Shown here one piece after another: positions 1 through 5,574 of a stretch of DNA of 7,598 nt (position 1 is its first letter; every line of letters begins with the position of its first letter). This DNA comes from Pseudomonadota bacterium (lineage in GTDB: Bacteria > Pseudomonadota > Gammaproteobacteria > Burkholderiales > Burkholderiaceae_B): contig JAJYRX010000069.1 in assembly GCA_021793875.1 (NCBI GenBank), positions 1-7,598 of the forward strand, given 5' to 3'. Made by a program: the position numbers and the translations under genes. The notes beneath the pieces were generated by a model. It had not been told where the DNA came from, made no database searches, and worked only from the letters and a program-made list of their open reading frames with translations.

Positions 1-957
1 TACCAGACTAGATGGAGTAACCACATTATCTGCGGTTTCAGACGCGGCTATACCCTTGATTTCTCCTTCGCCAAACTTGTCCCCCGGTTTGGCTCGCCTT
101 TTAGCAATGCCGTACGAAAGAAATGAGCCTACGGTAGGTCCTAATCCGGGAATAATGCCGATAATAATTCCGATACCGCTAGATTGCAGGATTGTTGGGA
201 ATATACGCTTGAATTCTGACCAGCTTAGATTATGATCGCCACGGGTGCTTTCTTTCTTATATTTAAGGTTTTCGGGACCTTTTAGAAGTAGTAGTTCAGC
301 CTGTATTAGCATTTCGGTCATTGCCAACATACCAACTGTAATTGCCAATAAAGGCACTCCATCCATTAACTCAACATGATCAAAAGTCATTCTCATTACA
401 GCTGTTTCTGCATCCATACCCACACAAGCCAGAAGAATTCCGAGAGTGCCGGATATTAGCCCTCTAATTACTGAAGTGCCAGAAAGGGCGGCTATAAAGG
501 TTAACGCAAGAAACATAATGGCCGTCATTTCGACTGGCCCTATTTTTAAAGCAAACTTGGCTAGTGGCAGTGCTATTGCAATTAGCACTACAGTACCAAT
601 AATGTCACCTATTACCGAGCTGTATAGAGCTACTTTAAGTGCTTTCTGACCCTTACCCTGCTTAGTAAGAGGGTATCCATCAATGCATGTAGGAGCAGAG
701 CTTGGTTCACCAGGTGTGTTTAGTAGTATCGCCATGGTTGCACCACCAGCTCCACTAGCTTTAGCTATACCAATTAAAAAGCCAATGGCACCAATAGGTG
801 TCATGTAATAACTAAGTGGGACTGCTACTGCTAATGCAGCTGGCCTGTTTAAGCCAGGCAATACACCAACAACGTAACCAAGCAGAATACCCATAAATAC
901 TGCCAGAATTACGGAAGGTGCAAATGAGTCTAATACCCCGCTAATAATAATATCCAT
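1..957 (-). CDS. tctA: TctA large permease subunit of a tripartite tricarboxylate transporter (3' end cut by window edge)
   Basis: This is the large inner-membrane subunit of a TTT-family secondary transporter, which works with TctB and the periplasmic binding protein TctC to import carboxylates using an ion gradient. I translated the minus strand from ATG at 957-955 and found 319 open codons to the window edge; family members are about 500 residues, so roughly a third is missing. Near the N-terminus are the family signatures GVLPGL (about residues 31-36), a Gly-rich segment followed by AILLNTPGEPSSAPT, and DGYPLTKQGKG. The second internal repeat shows IIPGLGPTVGSFLSYGIAKR, then a KFGEGEIKGIAASETADN stretch. 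A good ribosome binding site (AAGGGA) lies about 8 bases upstream and includes the tctB stop codon, so translation is probably coupled. The gap to tctB is 11 bp. Some usually conserved positions differ (GLNR instead of GLGP; PSS after ETADNVVT where GG is common). The family call is secure; the substrate is unknown. Confidence 0.95.
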   Translation of the reverse strand, partial: MDIIISGVLDSFAPSVILAVFMGILLGYVVGVLPGLNRPAALAVAVPLSYYMTPIGAIGFLIGIAKASGAGGATMAILLNTPGEPSSAPTCIDGYPLTKQGKGQKALKVALYSSVIGDIIGTVVLIAIALPLAKFALKIGPVEMTAIMFLALTFIAALSGTSVIRGLISGTLGILLACVGMDAETAVMRMTFDHVELMDGVPLLAITVGMLAMTEMLIQAELLLLKGPENLKYKKESTRGDHNLSWSEFKRIFPTILQSSGIGIIIGIIPGLGPTVGSFLSYGIAKRRAKPGDKFGEGEIKGIAASETADNVVTPSSLV

Positions 958-968
958 CTTCTTATCCC

Positions 969-1409
969 TTATTGTGGAACAGCGGCATAGACGATTAGTG
1001 CACTAACTAACGCGAGACTTAAGCAAACCAATACTCTACGTTCGTTAAGCAAGTAAGTTAACGTTAGAATAATAAAAAAAGTTCCAACACTCAGGCCTGC
1101 AATGCTGCTTATAACTACACCAATAGTTGTAACTAATAGGAGGATAAGAACAGGCCGTGTTTGTGACGTTATCAACTTTGCATCACGTCCAATTCCTTTA
1201 ACCGATAGTAAGAATCCAATTAAAGACAAAAGAGATATGGTATAAGAAGTGGCAACAGGAAGAACTCGTGGGCCAAGGCCCAACGCCATTGCATCAGGAA
1301 TAAGGGCTGGTATAACCTGCCATCCAAGTAAGGCAAATACTACCGACATGACCGCAAGATCCCACGAGGCTCTATTAGGTGTTTTGTTGTTGGCGTTGGT
1401 CTTTTTCAT
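969..1409 (-). CDS. tctB: TctB small membrane subunit of a tripartite tricarboxylate transporter
   Basis: This 146-residue protein is the small, poorly conserved membrane subunit that partners TctA. It shows about four hydrophobic spans: roughly residues 15-37, 50-70, a long stretch at 84-122 that may be two spans, and 124-144. The segment GPRVLPVATS just before the second span matches the GP-x-x-(F/L)P motif typical of TctB. Size, topology and position between tctC and tctA all fit. The ATG at 1409 lies 5 bp after the tctC stop codon and has no convincing Shine-Dalgarno sequence, so it probably relies on coupling with tctC. The N-terminal tail before the first span is basic and Asn-rich, as expected for a cytoplasmic end. 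The assignment rests partly on context because the sequence family diverges quickly. Confidence 0.9.
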   Translation of the reverse strand: MKKTNANNKTPNRASWDLAVMSVVFALLGWQVIPALIPDAMALGLGPRVLPVATSYTISLLSLIGFLLSVKGIGRDAKLITSQTRPVLILLLVTTIGVVISSIAGLSVGTFFIILTLTYLLNERRVLVCLSLALVSALIVYAAVPQ

Positions 1410-1414
1410 AATAA

Positions 1415-2350
1415 TTATTCGCTTGTTGCTTCTATAAGGCGCTTATAGCCTTCTATATGGTCAGCAATTGTTTGTTCAAGATCTTCCCCGGTGAGACGTA
1501 CTGCGTCTACGCTTCGTTTAGCTAGCAGCTCTGTAACTGATGGATCTTCACCAGCTTTTTTAAACGCTTCGGTTAGCTTTTCGTAGGCTTCACCAGATAA
1601 GCCCTTGGGAGCGGCAAATAATACTAGGTTCACACTAGATACGTCATACCCTTGCTCTTTTAGGGTAGGCACGTCTGGTAATCCGCCTATTCTGGTATCT
1701 GCAAGAGCTGCAAGCGCTACAAGATCACCGCTTTCTGCTTGTGGAAAATATGCACCTGAGCTGTATCCCATATCTAGATGGCCACCCAACACTTGGGTTA
1801 CTGCTTCGGCACCACCCTTAGTAGGTACGGCTGATAGCTCAACGCCATCATGCTTAGCTATATATTTGGTGACCATGCGGTCAAGTGTTGTAGTTGATGC
1901 AACCGTCATGCCATCAGTTTCCGCTGCCGCAGCTGTTGCATCTTTCAATGTTTTCCATCCCTTATCAGGGTGGGCTATATAAGCCTCTGGGAATTGTCCA
2001 ATTGCCGCCACATAAGTAAAGTCATCGGCATCGAACCCTAATTTAGTAATTAGAGGATCTAGCGTAATTGTGGTTGATGTGGTTGCAACTAGGTTATAGC
2101 CATCCGGTTTCATTTTTGAAATGGCTGTTGAGGCAACGGCGCCTCCCGCGCCAGGTCTGTTTTCAATTACAACAGGTTGACCTAACTCTTTACTTACAAC
2201 TTCACCAACGGCACGTGCAACTATATCCGTTGTACCTCCAGCACCAAAACCAACGGTTATAACAACTGGCTTTTCTGGCCACGCAGCATTTACATTGCTA
2301 ACGCTTATAAGTCCAAGTGCCAGAGCAGAGCTTAAGAATAGCTTTTTCAT
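1415..2350 (-). CDS. tctC: TctC/Bug-family periplasmic solute-binding protein
   Basis: This 311-residue protein is the extracytoplasmic receptor of the TTT system, which captures the substrate in the periplasm and hands it to TctAB. Residues 1-22 form a clear Sec signal peptide: a KK start, a hydrophobic core, and a VNA cleavage site before AWPEKP. The mature protein begins with the family hallmark WPEKPVVITVGFGAGGTTD (residues 24-42), followed by VIENRPGAGGA (61-71) and KPDGYNL (81-87), the loops that line the ligand cleft in characterised Bug/TctC proteins. Length is typical. The ATG is preceded by AAGGGG with about 6 bases of spacing. It is the first gene of the tctCBA operon and is divergent from a LysR regulator that probably controls it. 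Known Bug proteins bind citrate, other di- and tricarboxylates, amino acids or aromatic acids, so the ligand cannot be assigned here. Confidence 0.95.
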   Translation of the reverse strand: MKKLFLSSALALGLISVSNVNAAWPEKPVVITVGFGAGGTTDIVARAVGEVVSKELGQPVVIENRPGAGGAVASTAISKMKPDGYNLVATTSTTITLDPLITKLGFDADDFTYVAAIGQFPEAYIAHPDKGWKTLKDATAAAAETDGMTVASTTTLDRMVTKYIAKHDGVELSAVPTKGGAEAVTQVLGGHLDMGYSSGAYFPQAESGDLVALAALADTRIGGLPDVPTLKEQGYDVSSVNLVLFAAPKGLSGEAYEKLTEAFKKAGEDPSVTELLAKRSVDAVRLTGEDLEQTIADHIEGYKRLIEATSE

Positions 2351-2396
2351 ATTGTCCCCTTATTTATCTAATTTCTAATTGGTTAATAAATGCTAT

Positions 2397-2418
2397 ATTG
2401 ACCTTACAGTTGAGTCAA
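2397..2418 (-). promoter_or_regulatory. Candidate sigma-70 promoter for tctCBA
   Basis: On the minus strand, TTGACT (2413-2418) is followed by a 17-base spacer and TAGCAT (2390-2395), a good -35 box and a moderate -10 box. An alternative -10, TATAGC, lies 2 bases closer to the -35 box. The start of transcription would be about 30 to 35 bases before the tctC ATG. The -35 box overlaps the first three bases of the left arm of the inverted repeat described at 2416-2450. The prediction is by eye only. Confidence 0.4.
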
Positions 2419-2427
2419 ATGCATATT
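2398..2427 (+). promoter_or_regulatory. Candidate promoter for the LysR-type regulator gene
   Basis: On the plus strand, TTGACC (2398-2403) is followed by 18 bases and CATATT (2422-2427), giving four to five matches in the -35 box and four in the -10 box. The -10 box lies inside the left arm of the 10-bp inverted repeat, so a regulator bound there would block its own promoter, as is common for LysR proteins. The -35 boxes of this promoter and the tctC promoter face each other as TTGAC-N11-GTCAA. Confidence 0.3.
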
Positions 2428-2450
2428 TTGTTAAGTGAGTTATGCATTTG
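2416..2450. promoter_or_regulatory. Perfect 10-bp inverted repeat, probable LysR operator
   Basis: CAAATGCATA (2416-2425) and TATGCATTTG (2441-2450) are exact reverse complements separated by 15 bp; the ATGCAT cores repeat at a 24-bp period. A related GCATAT lies at 2453-2458. The repeat lies between divergently transcribed tctC and the LysR gene, touches the tctC -35 box and covers the likely -10 box of the regulator gene. The position suits activation of tctC and self-repression. Binding is inferred. Confidence 0.5.
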
Positions 2451-2458
2451 TTGCATAT

Positions 2459-2468
2459 GGAGGAGGAG
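2459..2468 (+). promoter_or_regulatory. Strong ribosome binding site that fixes the TTG start of the LysR gene
   Basis: GGAGGAGGAG occupies these positions and ends 2 bases before TTG at 2471. A GGAGG core is therefore available at 4 or 7 bases of spacing. It identifies the TTG, not the upstream in-frame GTG at 2435, as the start. The GTG has no comparable site and lies inside the operator. Confidence 0.8.
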
Positions 2469-2470
2469 CG

Positions 2471-3400
2471 TTGATAAACCTACGGTCACTTCAATTATTT
2501 GTTGCTACAGCAGAAAGATTAAGCATGTCTAAGGCGGCTGTTGCTATGAATATCAGTCAGCCGGCACTTTCTCGTCAAATTAAACATTTAGAAAACCATC
2601 TAGGTGTTAGTCTGTTGCATCGCTCTGGTCAGGGTCTTAGTTTGACTGCAGAAGGAGAGCAATTATTACCGCATATGGGCGATCTAATAGCTCAAGCTCA
2701 AGCTTTAATGACAAGAGCAAACCAATCTCATACTGATAACACTGGGTTTCTGAGGTTGGGTGCAACCCCGCAGACCATAGAGGCCGTACTAGCACCCGTA
2801 GTAAATAAGATACTTAAGGTGCATAAAGGTATTGAAATTAATATTTTTGAAGGTCGTAACTCACAGCTACTAGAGTCAGTTGATGCTGGTGCTGTGCATT
2901 GTGCCATAGCCTGGGCTCCAACAGAGCAACAGCTAGATCGATGGGATTTATTTCGCGCACGGTTGTATGCGGTGCTACCTCCTGACTACACTAAAAATGA
3001 TAACGAGGCATGTGAACTTAAAGATATAGTCAGTTGGCCAATACTTTCACTGAAGCGAGGGTACATGACTAGGTCAATGCTAGATGGTGCTATATATTAT
3101 GCAGGCTTACGGGCTCATCGCGTAATCGAAAGTGGTAATACGCAAACTATACGTGCTTTGGCTAGATCTGGTATGGGGGTTGGTATTGTCTCTTCAACAG
3201 CGACAAGTGGCTGGGATAACGATGTAATAAAACCCATAACGGTAGACGGCAAATGTATAGAAGAAACGGTATCAGCAGTTACTAATCGTCATAATCACCA
3301 GCCTGCTGTTCTATCTATTTTTTATGAGGCTCTATCAGAGTTCTTGTTGTCAGACCCTGCAGGGCATAAGTTCAGAGAATACATTACCTGTTTGGTGTAA
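2471..3400 (+). CDS. LysR-type transcriptional regulator, likely controls tctCBA
   Basis: This is a 309-residue LysR-family regulator that binds DNA through an N-terminal winged helix-turn-helix and senses a small molecule through a periplasmic-binding-protein-like C-terminal domain. With the TTG start the protein opens INLRSLQLFVATAERLSMSK, which aligns with the usual LysR N-terminus. The helix-turn-helix spans about residues 18-37 (AAVAMNISQPALSRQIKHLE), followed by LGVSLLHR and the wing with LTAEGEQLL. Residues from about 90 to 300 form the effector domain. An in-frame GTG at 2435 would add 12 residues of non-family sequence (YAFVAYGGG), so I reject it. The gene diverges from tctC over a 120-bp gap that holds an inverted repeat. 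The likely inducer is the TTT substrate or a product of it; this is inferred from context. The stop codon is 8 bp from that of the convergent TSUP gene. Confidence 0.93.
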   Translation: MINLRSLQLFVATAERLSMSKAAVAMNISQPALSRQIKHLENHLGVSLLHRSGQGLSLTAEGEQLLPHMGDLIAQAQALMTRANQSHTDNTGFLRLGATPQTIEAVLAPVVNKILKVHKGIEINIFEGRNSQLLESVDAGAVHCAIAWAPTEQQLDRWDLFRARLYAVLPPDYTKNDNEACELKDIVSWPILSLKRGYMTRSMLDGAIYYAGLRAHRVIESGNTQTIRALARSGMGVGIVSSTATSGWDNDVIKPITVDGKCIEETVSAVTNRHNHQPAVLSIFYEALSEFLLSDPAGHKFREYITCLV

Positions 3401-3408
3401 CAGTGTTC

Positions 3409-4155
3409 TTAAAGAAGTGTTTTTAGTATAAGAGCTATCGCGCTAATAAGGCAGAACAATAATAACGATATTCGTAGGCGACTTCTATTAACATGATGTC
3501 TAGTTACTGTAGATACCCAGAACCCAATAAATAGGAATGGTGTAAGCCATAAGGTGGCCATCATTTCTGCTTGCCCGAACTTTCCGCCTATAGCCAAAAA
3601 TATAATAGACGCTAGGGTGCCGCCAGTTAATATAGCAGACAGAGTTGCGCGTATAGTGGCTGGACTGCCATGCTGAAGTGCAATAACCAAAGGTGGGGAC
3701 CCAACTGATGTTAGTGTGCTCATGACTCCAGAAACAGTACCGGCAGCGGTCAAATTTCCGGATGAGGTTTTAATGGTTATACCAGAAAAACTTAATAATA
3801 CGGCAATAATTATTAAAACAGAGAAGAATAGATTTAAATATTGTCCAGTAAGATTCAATAATAGTATCAGAGCAATAGCGGCACCCAATGTACGGCCAAT
3901 AAATCCGTAAAAGGCATTGTTCCATTCAATATCTTTCCATTCTCGTATCATGGCCATTATCGATACTGTGCATCCTAATGCCAATAAAGGTCCAGGCACT
4001 AATATAGGGCTTATCATTAGTGCTACAGGTGCAAGTACCATGGTAAAGCCAACGCCACCCATTCCCTGTAAAAAAGCTGATACAACCACTAGAAATGTTA
4101 TTACTAATGCAGTCCACACGTTATCGAAAGGGATGCTTGCGGCGATTGTCTCCAC
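3409..4155 (-). CDS. TSUP-family (TauE/SafE, DUF81) membrane transporter
   Basis: This 248-residue polytopic membrane protein belongs to the TSUP family, whose studied members move sulfite, sulfoacetate or related anions out of the cell. I count about seven to eight hydrophobic spans. The internal duplication is visible: the first repeat has AFLQGMGGVGFTMVLAPVAL (residues 27-46) and the second has GTVSGVMSTLTSVGSPPLVIAL, both carrying the glycine-rich family pattern. The start is GTG at 4155: AAGG lies 7 bases upstream, and an in-frame TAA lies just 4 codons before it, so no longer start is possible. The gene converges on the LysR gene. Its closeness to a TTT importer could mean export of an inorganic or organic anion left after catabolism of the imported substrate, but no catabolic gene is present to confirm this. 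The family call is firm; the substrate is unknown. Confidence 0.88.
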   Translation of the reverse strand: METIAASIPFDNVWTALVITFLVVVSAFLQGMGGVGFTMVLAPVALMISPILVPGPLLALGCTVSIMAMIREWKDIEWNNAFYGFIGRTLGAAIALILLLNLTGQYLNLFFSVLIIIAVLLSFSGITIKTSSGNLTAAGTVSGVMSTLTSVGSPPLVIALQHGSPATIRATLSAILTGGTLASIIFLAIGGKFGQAEMMATLWLTPFLFIGFWVSTVTRHHVNRSRLRISLLLFCLISAIALILKTLL

Positions 4156-4178
4156 TTGTATGCCTTATTTATGTTTTA

Positions 4179-4207
4179 AGTATGAGTATTGTAGCCTTGA
4201 GTATGAG
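4179..4207. repeat. Direct repeat AGTATGAG, 21 bp apart, upstream of the TSUP gene
   Basis: AGTATGAG occurs at 4179-4186 and 4200-4207, a 21-bp period equal to two helical turns. The pair lies 24 to 52 bp upstream of the GTG start of the TSUP gene, where a regulator might bind. With eight-base units in AT-rich DNA, chance is possible. No partner protein can be named. Confidence 0.3.
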
Positions 4208-4382
4208 ATTTAACTGTGGAGTGTTTTTTATAAGTTTTTATATATTTAATAAGCTTTTGATATTAGTATAACTTTGCTTAAATACTAGATGCTTTAACTA
4301 CTATTTTTGTATTAGCATTAAAGGTAAGCGTAACTATGCGCCAATAATATAAAAATGTTAATTCTTAAAGTGGTTAAAACAT
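4208..4382. other. AT-rich intergenic gap between the TSUP gene and the small membrane protein gene
   Basis: This stretch lies between two divergent genes and should contain their promoters. It is extremely AT-rich, so many weak -10-like matches exist (for example TAATAT at 4345-4350) but none has a convincing -35 partner. A short inverted repeat, TAGTAT (4264-4269) and ATACTA (4282-4287), is visible. I see no gene or RNA signature. Confidence 0.4.
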
Positions 4383-4577
4383 ATGCAAACTAAAAACGTT
4401 ACAGTTAATAATTCCGAGAATCAGGTTCAGAACAAAGACGGTATAAACCCTAAAACCGATTTCTACACAGAAAAGAACAACTATGTGGGTCGTTTTATAA
4501 CTTATCTGATAGCAACTATGGTGGCGCTAGGGTTTATATCAATGGTGGCCATGGGTTTCTTGGCTTTTTATGCTTAA
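4383..4577 (+). CDS. Small single-span membrane protein, unknown function
   Basis: This predicted 64-residue protein has two parts. Residues 1-36 are hydrophilic and rich in Asn, Lys and Gln. Residues 37-62 form one long hydrophobic span (GRFITYLIATMVALGFISMV and onward) ending almost at the C-terminus, so it resembles a tail-anchored or single-pass inner-membrane protein. No family is recognised. The ATG has only a weak upstream AAAGTGG, and no strong promoter is apparent. Support for a real gene is the sharp segregation of polar and membrane sequence, its place in an otherwise empty gap, and the absence of any gene on the opposite strand. It lies 115 bp before the DUF3597 gene on the same strand; co-function is possible but a separate promoter probably serves the next gene. 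Confidence 0.6.
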   Translation: MQTKNVTVNNSENQVQNKDGINPKTDFYTEKNNYVGRFITYLIATMVALGFISMVAMGFLAFYA

Positions 4578-4638
4578 GGATAAGCAAGCATTGTTATCTT
4601 GTATTAAAAATTGTTAACCTTTGCTCACCTACCCACAC

Positions 4639-4666
4639 TTGGGACTTATCATTTCATAGTTATATC
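4639..4666 (+). promoter_or_regulatory. Candidate promoter for the DUF3597-DUF937 pair
   Basis: TTGGGA (4639-4644), a 16-base spacer and TATATC (4661-4666) give four of six matches in each box. The start of transcription would be near 4673, about 20 bases before the ATG at 4693, which just leaves room for the AAGGG ribosome binding site at 4681-4685. Confidence 0.35.
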
Positions 4667-4692
4667 AACTAATAAATTACAAGGGTAACTAT

Positions 4693-5100
4693 ATGAGTTT
4701 TTTCGGGAAAATATTAGATAAGCTAGGGTTTGGTTCTGCTAAAGCTGCTACCTCGTCTGATAAAAGTGATGAAGTGCAAGAAACAAGCGTAAATCAGGTT
4801 GCCGAAGCTGGTAGTACTACTAATAAAGTAGAAGCAATAGATGCAGTAGATGTTGTAAGCATCCTTGAAGACAAGGCCGCTAAAAATCCGCAGAAGTTGA
4901 ATTGGAAAACGTCAATAGTAGATTTGTTGAAATTACTAGATCTAGACAGTAGTTACGCTGCACGTAAAGAACTTGCTACGGAACTAGGTTGTCCAGCCTC
5001 TGCAATGGATGATTCTGCCCAGATGAATATGTGGCTGCATAAAGAGGTACTAAAGAAAATTGCCGAAAATGGCGGTAATATACCTTCCTCACTTCTTTAA
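4693..5100 (+). CDS. DUF3597 domain protein
   Basis: This 135-residue protein has three parts. Residues 1-15 (MSFFGKILDKLGFGS) form a short amphipathic head. Residues about 16-52 are a Ser/Thr/Glu/Asp-rich linker of low complexity. Residues 53-135 match the DUF3597 domain, recognised from AAKNPQKLNWKTSIVDLLKL, LLDLDSSYAARKELATELG, then MNMWLHKEV and the ending KKIAENGGNIPSSLL. This layout of short head, variable linker and compact helical domain is usual for the family. No enzyme motif, signal peptide or membrane span is seen, so it is probably cytoplasmic. The function of DUF3597 is not established. The ATG has AAGGG 7 bases upstream. The DUF937 gene follows after 18 bp, so they are probably co-transcribed. 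Confidence 0.88.
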   Translation: MSFFGKILDKLGFGSAKAATSSDKSDEVQETSVNQVAEAGSTTNKVEAIDAVDVVSILEDKAAKNPQKLNWKTSIVDLLKLLDLDSSYAARKELATELGCPASAMDDSAQMNMWLHKEVLKKIAENGGNIPSSLL

Positions 5101-5118
5101 TTAATTACAGGAATAACA

Positions 5119-5574
5119 ATGTCAATTTCAGAAGTATTGTCTCAATTGGGTGGTAGTGGCGAAATTGCCAAAAGCCTTAACCTTAGTACACAAGATGTAG
5201 AGGGCGGTGCGAACGTGTTAGTTCCCGTGTTGCTAGACAAAATAAAGGCGCAAATGTCTGGTTCTAACGGAATGCTAGGAAGCCTATTAGGTAAGGCTAG
5301 TGAACTTGGTTTAGTAAACAAGGCCATGGCCAGCTTAACTGATAGCCAGAGCACCGGGAACAAAATTTTGGAAAATGTTCTTGGTTCCCCTGCGGCCAGT
5401 AGAGAGGTAGCTGAAAACGCTGCGCAGCAAAGCGGTATAAATGCAGATTCCCTGAAAAAGCTATTGCCTGTATTAGCGCTTGCCGTAACCAGTTTTTTAA
5501 ATAAAAACAATAATCAGGGTGGGTCTAGCCTTGCATCAGGTTTGGCGGCAGGGGTTGGCAAGTTGTTTAAGTAA
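5119..5574 (+). CDS. DUF937 family protein (YidB-like)
   Basis: This 151-residue protein matches DUF937, a family that includes E. coli YidB and has no established function. Visible family features are a helical N-terminal part with GGANVLVPVLLDKIKAQ (residues 29-45), the segment TGNKILENVLGS (79-90), and QSGINADSLKKLLPVLALA (104-122), where the SG-x-N/D and LLP patterns are characteristic. The tail is NNNQGGSSLASG followed by a short hydrophobic end. No signal peptide is present. The start has AGGA about 6 bases upstream of ATG. It lies 18 bp after the DUF3597 gene and overlaps the end of the convergent PucR-family gene by 8 bp, with no terminator in between. The domain match is from memory of the family pattern. 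Confidence 0.8.
   Translation: MSISEVLSQLGGSGEIAKSLNLSTQDVEGGANVLVPVLLDKIKAQMSGSNGMLGSLLGKASELGLVNKAMASLTDSQSTGNKILENVLGSPAASREVAENAAQQSGINADSLKKLLPVLALAVTSFLNKNNNQGGSSLASGLAAGVGKLFK

Noticed and set aside
446..649. 67-residue open frame on the plus strand
   Set aside because: It is antisense to tctA, whose minus-strand translation carries clear family motifs over the same bases.
1605..1982. 125-residue open frame on the plus strand
   Set aside because: It is antisense to tctC, has no recognisable domain and reflects the codon bias of the real gene.
2435..2470. In-frame GTG at 2435 as the start of the LysR gene
   Set aside because: It adds 12 residues unlike any LysR N-terminus, has no good ribosome binding site and lies inside the inverted repeat; TTG at 2471 is better supported.
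3400..3430. Possible terminator between the LysR and TSUP genes
   Set aside because: The bases around the 8-bp gap give only a short, weak TTCTT/AAGAA pairing and a direct repeat of AGTGTT, not a stable GC-rich hairpin.
4578..4605. Possible terminator after the small membrane protein gene
   Set aside because: AGGATAA and TTATCTT can pair weakly, but the stem is short and no run of T follows.
5142..5510. 122-residue open frame on the minus strand
   Set aside because: It is antisense to the DUF937 gene, which has a ribosome binding site and family motifs; the minus frame has neither.
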